Below the pieces are notes generated by a model. That model was not told the origin of the DNA. It saw nothing but the letters and a program-made list of their open reading frames with translations, and ran no database searches. From DASUPK01 sp963815665 (lineage in GTDB: Bacteria; Actinomycetota; Thermoleophilia; Solirubrobacterales; 70-9), in assembly GCA_963815665.1 (NCBI GenBank), contig CAWFHN010000023.1:1-64000 (forward strand): DNA of 64,000 bases. Direction: 5' to 3'. Below are positions 16,781 through 24,318 of the stretch, in pieces; position 1 is the stretch's first letter; the number at the start of each line of letters is the position of its first letter. A program made the position numbers and the translations under genes.

Positions 16781-17599
16781 GTGCAGCTCACCGCGATGAC
16801 ATGGAACTTGTTCCACGGACGGGACTGGCCACCCGTGCCGGACCTCCAGGTGCGCGCCCACAAGGGCAACTTCCGCCGCGGTCCGCGCCTGGGAAAGGAC
16901 TACGAGCAGGTCAACTGGGACCTGTTCGACGAGTTCGCCGCTCTGATCGACAGCGTCCACTGGGACGTCGCCCTGTTCCAGGAGTTCCCGCCGAGCTGGT
17001 CGACCCAGCTCGCACGCGCGTGCAGCGCCGAGGCTCACCGCGCGCTCAGCGGCCGCAACTGGCTGCAGCCCTTCACGTCGGTGATCGGGCGCTGGCGACC
17101 CGACCTGCTCGGGGCCTGGGAGGGCGGATCGGACACCACCCTCGTTCGCGGCACCGCCGGGGGAATCGCGGAACGCCGGCGGGAGGTGCTCACCCGGAGG
17201 CCGGAGCTCCGCGTCATGGCGCTGACCCGGCTCGAGGCCGGACCCTGCGTCGCCAACGTTCACGTCAGCACCAAGCCGGCGTCGGCCGAGCGCGAGCTGC
17301 TCGATGCCGCCGAGCGAGCAATCGCGTTCTCCGGCTCGGACCCTCTGATCCTCGGCGGCGACTTCAATGTCAGGCCCAAGGCGAGCGCGGTATTCGACCA
17401 GCTCGAGGAGCGCTTCGGCCTCGCCCCCCGCACGGCCCCGGATCGCCTCAGCCACCTGCTGGTGCGGGATCTGGAGGTGATCGAGCACCCAACCGCGTGG
17501 CCGCCCGAGGCTCGAGACGTGGTCGACCCAGACACCGGATTGAAGATCCGGCTCTCCGATCACAACCCCGTGATTGGAAGGTTCGCGTCTGTGGAATAG
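16781..17599 (+). CDS. Endonuclease/exonuclease/phosphatase family protein (cytosolic)
   Basis: This 272-residue metal-dependent phosphoesterase-fold protein has no signal peptide. Family residues are visible in order: Asn in MTWNLFHGRDWPP, the metal-binding Glu in DVALFQEFPP, Asp-x-Asn in LGGDFNVRP, and the terminal Ser-Asp-His in LSDHNPVIG. It could cleave nucleic acid or dephosphorylate a small phosphate ester; nothing fixes the substrate. GTG 16781 is chosen, with ATG 16796 as a good alternative. It is divergent from argF, and the coiled-coil gene follows at once. Confidence 0.82.
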   Translation: MQLTAMTWNLFHGRDWPPVPDLQVRAHKGNFRRGPRLGKDYEQVNWDLFDEFAALIDSVHWDVALFQEFPPSWSTQLARACSAEAHRALSGRNWLQPFTSVIGRWRPDLLGAWEGGSDTTLVRGTAGGIAERRREVLTRRPELRVMALTRLEAGPCVANVHVSTKPASAERELLDAAERAIAFSGSDPLILGGDFNVRPKASAVFDQLEERFGLAPRTAPDRLSHLLVRDLEVIEHPTAWPPEARDVVDPDTGLKIRLSDHNPVIGRFASVE

Positions 17600-17607
17600 T
17601 GCGATCG

Positions 17608-18147
17608 ATGGCAAGCTCGCCCACCGGGTCAGAGGAGAACTCCCGCGCCGAGCAGAGCGTCCAGGCGTTTCGCGAGGCGCTGGAGAAGAGCATCACCATC
17701 TCGCGAGAGCGGCTCCAGGAGGTTGTAGACGACGCCGTCAGGCGCGGCCGGATGACCCGGGGCGACGCCGAGGAGATGGTCGGGCGACTCGCCACCAGAG
17801 GGCGCGAACAGGCCGACGACCTCCTCTCCCAGCTCGACGGCCTGCTCTCTCAGGTTCGCGAGGTGCCGGACCGGGCCCGGCAGGAGGTCGGCGGCCGGGC
17901 CGAGGTGGCGCGGAAGCGGACCGTGGCCGCGGTGGAGGGGCCGCTCGCCGGCGCCGACAGGGTTCGCCGCGCAGCACGGGTTCCGGGCTTCCCGATCACC
18001 GCGTACGACCAGCTCTCGATTCGTCAGATCGACCGGCGGCTACAGGAGCTCAGCCGCCAGCAGCTGCGCAAGGTCCGCGAGTACGAGCGGACGAACAAGG
18101 CTCGCAAGGGCCTGCTGCGTTCGCTCGATAGGAAGCTCAGCGACTAA
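17608..18147 (+). CDS. Long helical, phasin-like coiled-coil protein
   Basis: This 179-residue protein is predicted to be almost wholly helical. It has heptad-like stretches (SVQAFREALEKSITISRERL, DDAVRRGRMTRGDAEEMVGRL) and a basic C-terminal module starting PITAYDQLSIRQIDRRLQEL and containing RKVREYERTNKARKGLL. The N-terminal half resembles phasin/PhaF-like granule-associated helices. The C-terminal YDxLSxxQI module is common in actinobacterial helical proteins. ATG 17608 lies nine bases after the previous stop; GTG 17599 is in frame and possible. The convergent neighbour is also a helical phasin-like protein, their stops touching. Granule or surface binding is inference. Confidence 0.7.
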   Translation: MASSPTGSEENSRAEQSVQAFREALEKSITISRERLQEVVDDAVRRGRMTRGDAEEMVGRLATRGREQADDLLSQLDGLLSQVREVPDRARQEVGGRAEVARKRTVAAVEGPLAGADRVRRAARVPGFPITAYDQLSIRQIDRRLQELSRQQLRKVREYERTNKARKGLLRSLDRKLSD

Positions 18148-18462
18148 TTACTTGAGCGACTTCCGCCGCTCGTCGAGCTCCTTGGCGATCTCGTCCAGCG
18201 ACTCCACCGAGCCCTGCGCCCGCACCGCGAGCTTGGCCAACTCCTTGCGGACGTCCTCGGTCGCCTTGTCCAGGGTCTCGCGCCAGCCCGAAATCTGGTC
18301 CTGAGCCTTCTCGCTCGCGCCACCGGAGACGTCCCGCAGGCGCGACACGGCCGAGTCGATGCTGGAGCGCACGTCGCCGGTCGCCTTCTCACCGGCTGCG
18401 CGCAGATCGTCGATCGCCTTCTGAACCTGGTCCTTGACACCGCTGCTTTCGCTTGATTCCAC
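18148..18462 (-). CDS. Small helical apolipoprotein/phasin-like protein
   Basis: This 104-residue, fully helical, charged protein has long amphipathic runs (VKDQVQKAIDDLRAAGEKAT, DQISGWRETLDKATEDVRKE) and no hydrophobic segment. The pattern fits apolipoprotein- or phasin-type surface-coating helices. The start is GTG 18460-18462, preceded by TAGGAGGA, a strong ribosome binding site. Its TAA stop touches the TAA of the convergent helical protein, so the pair is arranged tail to tail. Confidence 0.72.
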   Translation of the reverse strand: MESSESSGVKDQVQKAIDDLRAAGEKATGDVRSSIDSAVSRLRDVSGGASEKAQDQISGWRETLDKATEDVRKELAKLAVRAQGSVESLDEIAKELDERRKSLK

Positions 18463-18537
18463 CTTGGTCCTCCTAATCGGGGTATATGCGAGGGCGCGCC
18501 CCTGGCGCGACCCGTTATAGGCGGGTTCGGGGCAAGC

Positions 18538-20034
18538 CTATACGGCGGTCAGCTCCGTCGCGAGGCGCTCGAAGTCAAGCGATCCGCCCGTCGCATCCGC
18601 CAGCAACCGTTCCGCTTCGCGCCGCTGCCCCTGGGCCCAGAGACCGCGCAGCCATTCGCCCGCCTCGCGATCGTCGAACCAGGCATCCCCGAAGCGCCCC
18701 TCGAGCTCCCGGCGCCAATCGCCCTCCAGCGCCCAGGCGCGCAGGTAGCAGGCGACGTAGAAGCTCGGATCGACGTCCGAGAGCCAGGTCTCCCGCGGCC
18801 ACGGCACGCCGATGCGCTCCCCGAGCAGCGCCGAATACCGCTCGGGCATCGCCTTCAGGTCCACCCCGGGCCCGTGCAGCTCGACCTCGTAGGCGATCTT
18901 CGCCGAGTAGCGCCGCAGCATCATCAGCCGGGCTGCGCGGGCATGCTCGATCGCGGCCGCCGCCCCCTCCGCGCCAAGGATCCTCCCCAGCCACTCCGGG
19001 CTGGCGGTCAGGCCCTCCAGCAGGAACGCGAACGACTCCGTGACCGCGTTGTCGCCCAGGTGGCGGAACTCGAACGCCAGATCGGCCTCGGTGCAGCCGT
19101 AGTGCTCGGCGTGACCGGCCTCGTGGAAGAGGGCTGCGTAGTCCTCCCGGCCCCCAATCGGCGGCATCACCAGATACACCTCCTGGGGCACCCTCGGCGT
19201 CGAGCAGAAGGCGCGCGGGCTCTTCGTCGGCCGCTTCTCGGTGTCCAGGGTGACGTTTCGCTGAGCGTCCAGGTCGATCCCCAGCCCGGAGAGCGTCCGC
19301 CGCAGCGCGGGGACCATCCGGTCGCTCGGGAAGAGGTCGTCGAGGTGCGCAGCGCGGAAGAAGCGGGCCAGGTCAGAGCGCCGCAGGCCGGCGAGCGGCG
19401 CTCCCACCGTCCGCTCCAGGTCGGGGTCGACCGTGCGCGCGTAGCCGGCCTCGGTCGCCTTCGCGAACTCGCCCAGGCGCCCGGCGAGCGCCCTGAGATT
19501 GAGCGCGCGGACGTCCGAGTAGGCGTCCAGATAGGAGGGCCAGCCGAGCTCCGAGCAGGCTGCGTGTGCGCTCTCCAGCGCCTCCAGATGAAGAGGGTTG
19601 AGCCGCTCGGCGTGCACCGCGGTGCGCGCCGCCTCGATCTCCGCACGGCGACCGGCGTCCGGCTCGTTCGCCTGTGCGACCGGCGCCATCCGGTAGGCGA
19701 TCGTCTCGCCGGCGACCTCGATCTCGAGGGACGCCTCGAGCTCGGCCGTCCTGGCCTCGATCTCCCGCGTCCGCGCCCCGAGGAATCCGTCGAGCGCGAA
19801 CTGATGGAGGTAGCGCAGCCGCGTGGCCTCCTCGCCCATCGCGGCGCTCCTCTCCTCGCCGACGCGCTCGACCGCCTCGCGATCGAAGAGCGCCTCATGG
19901 CGTTCGTAGATCGGCTCGATCGCGAGGTCGGCCTTGTGCCCCGCCAGATGGAGGTAGTACTCGCGGTCTATCTCCTCGAGGAAGCCCTCGGCGCCCCGCC
20001 GGTATTGATCGAGATCCCACGGCAACGGCTGCAA
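18538..20034 (-). CDS. Gluzincin metallopeptidase (M2/M3-like)
   Basis: This is a zinc peptidase-like protein of about 498 residues, largely helical. The zinc site is FHEAGHAEHYG (about residue 305), with a third ligand Glu about 25 residues later in NAVTESFAFLLEGL. This spacing fits clan MA gluzincins such as oligopeptidase-type M3 or M2 enzymes. No signal peptide is seen, so it is probably cytoplasmic and acts on peptides. The start is uncertain. No ATG lies in the right place unless the gene overlaps its divergent neighbour, so TTG 20034 is given; TTG 20025 and a GTG further upstream are alternatives. Confidence 0.78.
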   Translation of the reverse strand: MQPLPWDLDQYRRGAEGFLEEIDREYYLHLAGHKADLAIEPIYERHEALFDREAVERVGEERSAAMGEEATRLRYLHQFALDGFLGARTREIEARTAELEASLEIEVAGETIAYRMAPVAQANEPDAGRRAEIEAARTAVHAERLNPLHLEALESAHAACSELGWPSYLDAYSDVRALNLRALAGRLGEFAKATEAGYARTVDPDLERTVGAPLAGLRRSDLARFFRAAHLDDLFPSDRMVPALRRTLSGLGIDLDAQRNVTLDTEKRPTKSPRAFCSTPRVPQEVYLVMPPIGGREDYAALFHEAGHAEHYGCTEADLAFEFRHLGDNAVTESFAFLLEGLTASPEWLGRILGAEGAAAAIEHARAARLMMLRRYSAKIAYEVELHGPGVDLKAMPERYSALLGERIGVPWPRETWLSDVDPSFYVACYLRAWALEGDWRRELEGRFGDAWFDDREAGEWLRGLWAQGQRREAERLLADATGGSLDFERLATELTAV

Positions 20035-20047
20035 CGATAGGCCGACG

Positions 20048-21391
20048 ATGCCCGATGGGACGATCACCCAGGAGCGCCCCGCCCGCGGCGAGCTTCTCAC
20101 GCTCGACGTCGAGTCGCTGGCCTATGGCGGCAAGGGCGTGGCCCGGAAGAACGGCTATGTGGTCTTCGTCGCCGGCGCGTTGCCCGGCGATCGCGTCACC
20201 GCCGAGGTGACCAAGGCCAAGCGGGGCTACGCGGAGGCGTCGACGCGGGAGATCGTCCGCGAATCCCCCGACCGGGTGCCGCCTCGCTGCGATCATGGCG
20301 GCGAGCCCTGCCCGGGGGCTCCGTGGCAGGGCCTCGCGTACGAGGAGCAGCTGCGCCAGAAGCAGACCCAGGTCGAGGACGCGCTGGTCAGGCTCGGCGG
20401 TCTGGAGGGCTTCGAGCTCGAGCCGATCGAGCCGGCCGTGGAGCGCTGGCGCTATCGCAACAAGCTCGAGTACTCGTTCGGGGACCGCGAGGGCGAGCTG
20501 GTCCTCGGCTTCCACGCGCGCGGCCGGTGGGACCTGATCGTCGACGCCGAGGACTGCCAGCTCGCCTCGGAGCGCAACAACGCGCGGCGCAACGAGCTCC
20601 GCGACTGGGCCCGCTCCGCCGGACTCCCGGCGTACGACCTGCGGGCGCAGCGGGGGGTCCTGCGAAACCTGGTGATCCGGGAGGGCCGCCGCACCGGGCA
20701 GCTGCAGAGCCGCCTGGTCACCTCCCCCGCCGAGATCCCGCGGCCGCCGGTGGACCTGCACACGATCGTCGAGGGCCCCGGCAGCGGCACCGACGGGCCC
20801 ACGGGCGCGGTCGGCGCCGAGTATCTCGAGGAGGAGCTCTGCGGCCTGCGCTTCCGGATCTCCCACCGCGCCTTCTTCCAGACCAACACCGAGATGGCGG
20901 AGCGGCTCTACGGGATCGCGGCCGAGAGGGCGGGGCTGACGGGCACCGAGCGCGTTTTCGATCTCTTCTGCGGGATCGGCACCCTCGGTCTGACCCTGGC
21001 GAAGGGCGCAGGCGAGGTCTGGGGCATCGAGATCGTGCCGGACGCGATCGTCGACGCGGAAGAGAACGCCCGCATCAACGGAATCGGCAACGCCCGCTTC
21101 AGAACCGGGGACGCCCGCAAGGAGATACGCCCGCTGCTCGCCGAGGCCGGCCGGCCAGACGTCGTGGTCGTCGATCCGCCTCGAGCCGGCCTTTCCAAGA
21201 AGGTCGTCCGCCGCCTGATCGAGTGTGAGGCGCCGCGGATCGTCTACGTCTCCTGCAACCCGACCACGCTCGCCCCCAACGCCGCTCAGCTCACGGAGGC
21301 CGGCTATAGGCTCCGGCGCGTGAAGCCGGTCGACATGTTCCCCCAGACGCCCCACATCGAGTGCGTGGCGCTGCTGGAGAAGGCCGCGTGA
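20048..21391 (+). CDS. TrmA/RlmD-family RNA (uracil-5) methyltransferase
   Basis: This is a SAM-dependent enzyme that makes 5-methyluridine in rRNA or tRNA. The 447-residue protein has an N-terminal TRAM domain (LLTLDVESLAYGGKGVARKN to about residue 60), then a central domain, then a Rossmann methyltransferase. Key motifs are FFQTNTEMAERLYG, the SAM loop FDLFCGIGTLGL (about 305), VDPPRAGLSKKV, and the nucleophile Cys in YVSCNPTTLA. The iron-sulfur Cys cluster is incomplete: C-x6-C-P-G-A replaces the usual C-x5-C-G-G-C. It shares a GTGA overlap with the next gene. RlmD (23S U1939) is the likeliest target, but TrmA-type alternatives exist. Confidence 0.88.
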   Translation: MPDGTITQERPARGELLTLDVESLAYGGKGVARKNGYVVFVAGALPGDRVTAEVTKAKRGYAEASTREIVRESPDRVPPRCDHGGEPCPGAPWQGLAYEEQLRQKQTQVEDALVRLGGLEGFELEPIEPAVERWRYRNKLEYSFGDREGELVLGFHARGRWDLIVDAEDCQLASERNNARRNELRDWARSAGLPAYDLRAQRGVLRNLVIREGRRTGQLQSRLVTSPAEIPRPPVDLHTIVEGPGSGTDGPTGAVGAEYLEEELCGLRFRISHRAFFQTNTEMAERLYGIAAERAGLTGTERVFDLFCGIGTLGLTLAKGAGEVWGIEIVPDAIVDAEENARINGIGNARFRTGDARKEIRPLLAEAGRPDVVVVDPPRAGLSKKVVRRLIECEAPRIVYVSCNPTTLAPNAAQLTEAGYRLRRVKPVDMFPQTPHIECVALLEKAA

Positions 21392-22170
21392 GCCGAGCCT
21401 TCGGCGTCACCGCCGGGCTCAACCCGGAGATCGCGAGCCCGCTCGCCGGCCGCTGCCAGGAGCTCGGCTACCACTCGATGTGGTCGAACGACCACCCCGG
21501 CGCCAAGGGGCTCGAGACCCTCGCCGCCTACGCAAAGGGTGCCGACCGGATCGATCTCGGCGTCGCCGTCATCGCCCTCGACCGCCAGTCCCCCGGTGAG
21601 ATAGCCGCCGACATCGAAAGCTTCGGCGTCGATCGGGGACGGCTCTGGCTCGGCATAGGCGCGGGCTTCACGGAGAAGCCCTTGACCACGATGCGCGAGG
21701 CGCTGCCCGGCCTGCGCGAGGCCCTGCCTGGCGTACGCCTCGTCCTCGCCGCGATGGGTCCGAAGATGTGCGCCTTCGCCGGGGCCGAATGGGACGGTGT
21801 CTTCTTCAACTGGATGACCCCGGAGTACGCGACCAAGGCTCGTGGCTGGGTCGAGGAGGGCGCCCAGGGTGCCGGCCGCGAGCCGCCGACGGTCTTCGGC
21901 TACGTGCGGACAGCCGTCGGAGCGAACGCCGAGGGCCGACTCGCCAAGGACGAATCCTTCTACCGCGATCTCCACAAGGGCTATCGCGACCACTTCGATC
22001 GCCAGGGGGCACCTGAGGGAACCGTCGGCGTCGCGGGCGAGAACGAGAGCGTCGTCCAGGCGGGGCTCGGCCGCTACCGCGCCCTCGACACGGTCGTGGT
22101 CAGGGCCTTGGCCAGCGCGACCATCGACGACATGAGCGCGCTGGCGGAGGCATCAGCACCAGGAGACTGA
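21388..22170 (+). CDS. Luciferase-like (LLM) flavin/F420 oxidoreductase
   Basis: This 260-residue TIM-barrel-type protein of the luciferase-like monooxygenase superfamily has an opening barrel strand, FGVTAGLNPEIASPLAGRC, then HSMWSNDHPGAKGLETLAAY, RIDLGVAVIALDRQSP, LWLGIGAGFTEKPLTTMREAL, and a later VFFNWMTPEYATKARGWVEE. Many actinobacterial members use F420, but the cofactor cannot be fixed here. It is shorter than usual (300-350 residues), with one lid insertion missing. GTG 21388 overlaps the methyltransferase stop by four bases, so translation is probably coupled. It converges on the MFS gene. Confidence 0.8.
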   Translation: MSRAFGVTAGLNPEIASPLAGRCQELGYHSMWSNDHPGAKGLETLAAYAKGADRIDLGVAVIALDRQSPGEIAADIESFGVDRGRLWLGIGAGFTEKPLTTMREALPGLREALPGVRLVLAAMGPKMCAFAGAEWDGVFFNWMTPEYATKARGWVEEGAQGAGREPPTVFGYVRTAVGANAEGRLAKDESFYRDLHKGYRDHFDRQGAPEGTVGVAGENESVVQAGLGRYRALDTVVVRALASATIDDMSALAEASAPGD

Positions 22171-22192
22171 CCAAGGGCTTCGCCATCAGGTC

Positions 22193-22270
22193 GCGGTCAC
22201 GAGCGGCCGCCCCACACAAGTCGCTTCGGGCTTCGCCCTTCGCTCCAAGGTGGAGCGGCCTGGTGACCGC
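22193..22270. terminator. Long imperfect hairpin between convergent genes
   Basis: GCGGTCAC at 22193-22200 pairs with GTGACCGC at 22263-22270. Inside it GGCCGCCCCAC pairs with GTGGAGCGGCC with one wobble or mismatch. A small GGGC-TTCG-CCC hairpin sits in the loop. It lies exactly between the convergent LLM and MFS genes, so a bidirectional terminator is likely. There is no T-run. Confidence 0.5.
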
Positions 22271-23736
22271 TAGTGCCCCGACTCGGTGGCGACATCGGCC
22301 GGCGCAGGCGCGCGGCGGCCCTTGAGCAGCGGCACCACCGTGATGCCGATGCCGATGACGGCGATCGCCAGCGAGGTCAGGATCGCCGGGTGGAATCCGT
22401 CGAGCAGCGCCGCGGCACTCCCGGCGGGCGAGCTGGACGCGGCGGTGCCGGCGTCGATCACCGCCGTGGCGATCGCGAGTCCAATCGCGCCGCCGACCTG
22501 GAATGACGTGTAGACCAGCCCGGAGGCCAGCCCCTGCTCCTCCGGCGCCACGCCACCGGTCGCCGCCATGTTCAGCGGCCCGAAGGTGAGCGCGAAGCCG
22601 ATCCCGGCCAGGATGAAGGTGGGCAGCATCCCGGTCAGGTAGTCGGTGTTCGCCCCGATGTTGAGGAACAGCACGTACGAGGCCGCGAGGCTGGTGAGAC
22701 CGATGGCGATCGGCACGGTCGTTCCGAAGCGGTTGACGACCCGCCCGATGTTCGGGGAGGCTGTCGCCACGATGATCCCGGTGGGCAGGAAGGCAAGCGC
22801 CATTTCGACCGCCGACCAGTCCCTCAGATCCTGCATGTACAGGGTCCCCATGAACTGGAACCCGAACCAGCTGCCTAGGAGCGCCATCGCGCCGAAGTTG
22901 GCGCGCCGCAGCTGAGCCGAGCGGAAGATGCCCAGGCGAACCAGGGGATTCGGGCTCTTCTGCTCGATCAGGACGAAGGCGCTGAGCAAGGCCGCGACGC
23001 CGACGAAGGAAAGCAGCGTACGAGGCGAGCCCCAACCCACGTTCGGGGCCTCGACCACGGTGTAGACGAGCCCCAGCATGCTGGCCGCCAGGGTCGCCGT
23101 CCCTCCGAAATCGAGCTTTCGCAGCGAGAAACCCGCGGTCGCCTCGTCGCGGTCGAGATAGCGCGGCAGCAGGAAGAGGATCCCCGCCGCGATCGGCACC
23201 GGCATGAAGAACGTGTACCGCCAGCCGAGCTCTGTCAGCAGGCCGCCGAAGATCAGCCCGAGCGACCACCCGCTCGCGCCGGTCGCGGTGTAGACGCTGA
23301 GCGCCTTGTTGCGCGCCGGGCCCTCCGCGAACTTCGTGGTGATGATCGAGAGCCCCGCGGGCGCCGTGAACGCAGCCGACGCGCCCTTGATGAACCGGGT
23401 GGCGATCAGCGTCGTCCCGTCGCTGGCGATGCCGCCGATGAACGAAGCCACCACGAAGACCGCGAGACCGCCCAGCAGCACCTTGCGGCGGCCGATCAGA
23501 TCGGCCGCGCGACCGCCGAGCAGCAGCAGGCCTCCGTAGCCGAGCACGTAGCCGCTGACGATCCATTGCAGGGAGCTGGGCTGCAGGTCGAGCTCGTGGC
23601 CGATGTTCGGCAGGGCCACGGCCACCATGGAGACGTCCATCCCGTCGAGGAAGAGGACGCCGCAGAGGAGCAGCAGAAGGCCCCAGAGGCGGCTGTCGAA
23701 TCGAGTTGCTGATGCGGTCTGTGTCGCTTGCTCCAT
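22270..23736 (-). CDS. MFS drug exporter, DHA2 (EmrB/QacA) type
   Basis: This 488-residue proton-driven exporter of the inner membrane has 14 predicted helices. The first helix carries GVLFLDGMDVSMVAVALPNIG, the DHA2 motif with the membrane Asp. The loop 2-3 motif GGRAADLIGRRKVLLGG follows, and motif C-like GASGWSLGLIFGGLL lies in helix 5. The substrate is unknown. ATG 23736 is preceded by TTTGGGAGA. It is divergent from a MarR regulator and has a near-consensus promoter overlapping palindromes, so drug-inducible control by that MarR is the natural reading. Confidence 0.9.
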   Translation of the reverse strand: MEQATQTASATRFDSRLWGLLLLLCGVLFLDGMDVSMVAVALPNIGHELDLQPSSLQWIVSGYVLGYGGLLLLGGRAADLIGRRKVLLGGLAVFVVASFIGGIASDGTTLIATRFIKGASAAFTAPAGLSIITTKFAEGPARNKALSVYTATGASGWSLGLIFGGLLTELGWRYTFFMPVPIAAGILFLLPRYLDRDEATAGFSLRKLDFGGTATLAASMLGLVYTVVEAPNVGWGSPRTLLSFVGVAALLSAFVLIEQKSPNPLVRLGIFRSAQLRRANFGAMALLGSWFGFQFMGTLYMQDLRDWSAVEMALAFLPTGIIVATASPNIGRVVNRFGTTVPIAIGLTSLAASYVLFLNIGANTDYLTGMLPTFILAGIGFALTFGPLNMAATGGVAPEEQGLASGLVYTSFQVGGAIGLAIATAVIDAGTAASSSPAGSAAALLDGFHPAILTSLAIAVIGIGITVVPLLKGRRAPAPADVATESGH

Positions 23737-23781
23737 GTCTGTCTCCCAAACGGTCCGAGGGGCAAAGTCTGTGAGGCGGGT

Positions 23782-23841
23782 AGTATATGCATACGCATGC
23801 ATTGTGTCAACAGAAATTGCGCATGCAACATTTGTTATAAT
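23782..23841. promoter_or_regulatory. Divergent MFS/marR promoter with two operator-like palindromes
   Basis: On the minus strand, TTGACA (23805-23810) and TATACT (23782-23787) are separated by exactly 17 bases, a near-perfect housekeeping promoter for the exporter. On the plus strand, TGTTATAAT at 23833-23841 is an extended -10 for marR. The exporter spacer is filled by ATGCATACGCATGCAT (23787-23802, arms ATGCAT). A second element, TTGCGCATGCAA, lies at 23817-23828. Both share GCATGCA and stand out as AT-rich in GC-rich DNA. Binding by the adjacent MarR is inference. Confidence 0.75.
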
Positions 23842-23877
23842 GCGGCCCCGCATGGGGGCCAAGAGAGGTGAGGCGAG

Positions 23878-24270
23878 ATGCCCGCAAAGGCCACGAAGAG
23901 AGACCAGCTTCTAGATCGATGGACTGAGCTCGAGACCGAGCACGCCCGTGTGCGCGAGGCGATGGAGCACGCCCTGCAGCGCGAGCACCGGCTCTCCCTG
24001 AGCGAGTACGAGGTGCTCCGCCGCCTCTCCGAGTCCCCCGAGGGCCACCGGCGCATCCAGGAACTCGCCGAGGAGATCCACCTGAGCCAGAGCGCCCTCT
24101 CCCGCCTCGTGCAGCGCCTCGAGGACGACGGCTACGTCTGCCGGAACGTCTGCGACCACGACCGCCGCGGCGTCTTTGCCTGCGTCACCGACGCGGGCCG
24201 CAAGGCCCAGTCGGAGGCGCACCCGACCCAGGTCTCGGTCCTAGCCGAGACGCTGGGCGACCCCGCCTAG
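23878..24270 (+). CDS. MarR-family transcriptional regulator
   Basis: This 130-residue winged-helix repressor probably binds the palindromes just upstream and controls the divergent exporter and itself. The helix-turn-helix is IQELAEEIHLSQSALSRLVQR (about residues 61-81; recognition helix SQSALSRLVQRLE). The wing contains the typical NVCDHDRRGVFACVTDAGR, with the conserved Asp-Arg-Arg. N- and C-terminal helices form the dimer region; the C-terminal one is a little short for the family. A GAGAGGTGAG ribosome binding site precedes the ATG. Confidence 0.92.
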   Translation: MPAKATKRDQLLDRWTELETEHARVREAMEHALQREHRLSLSEYEVLRRLSESPEGHRRIQELAEEIHLSQSALSRLVQRLEDDGYVCRNVCDHDRRGVFACVTDAGRKAQSEAHPTQVSVLAETLGDPA

Positions 24271-24318
24271 AGGCACGCCGAAGCCCCGCGAGAATCGCCG
24301 GCGCGGCATACTGGCGGC

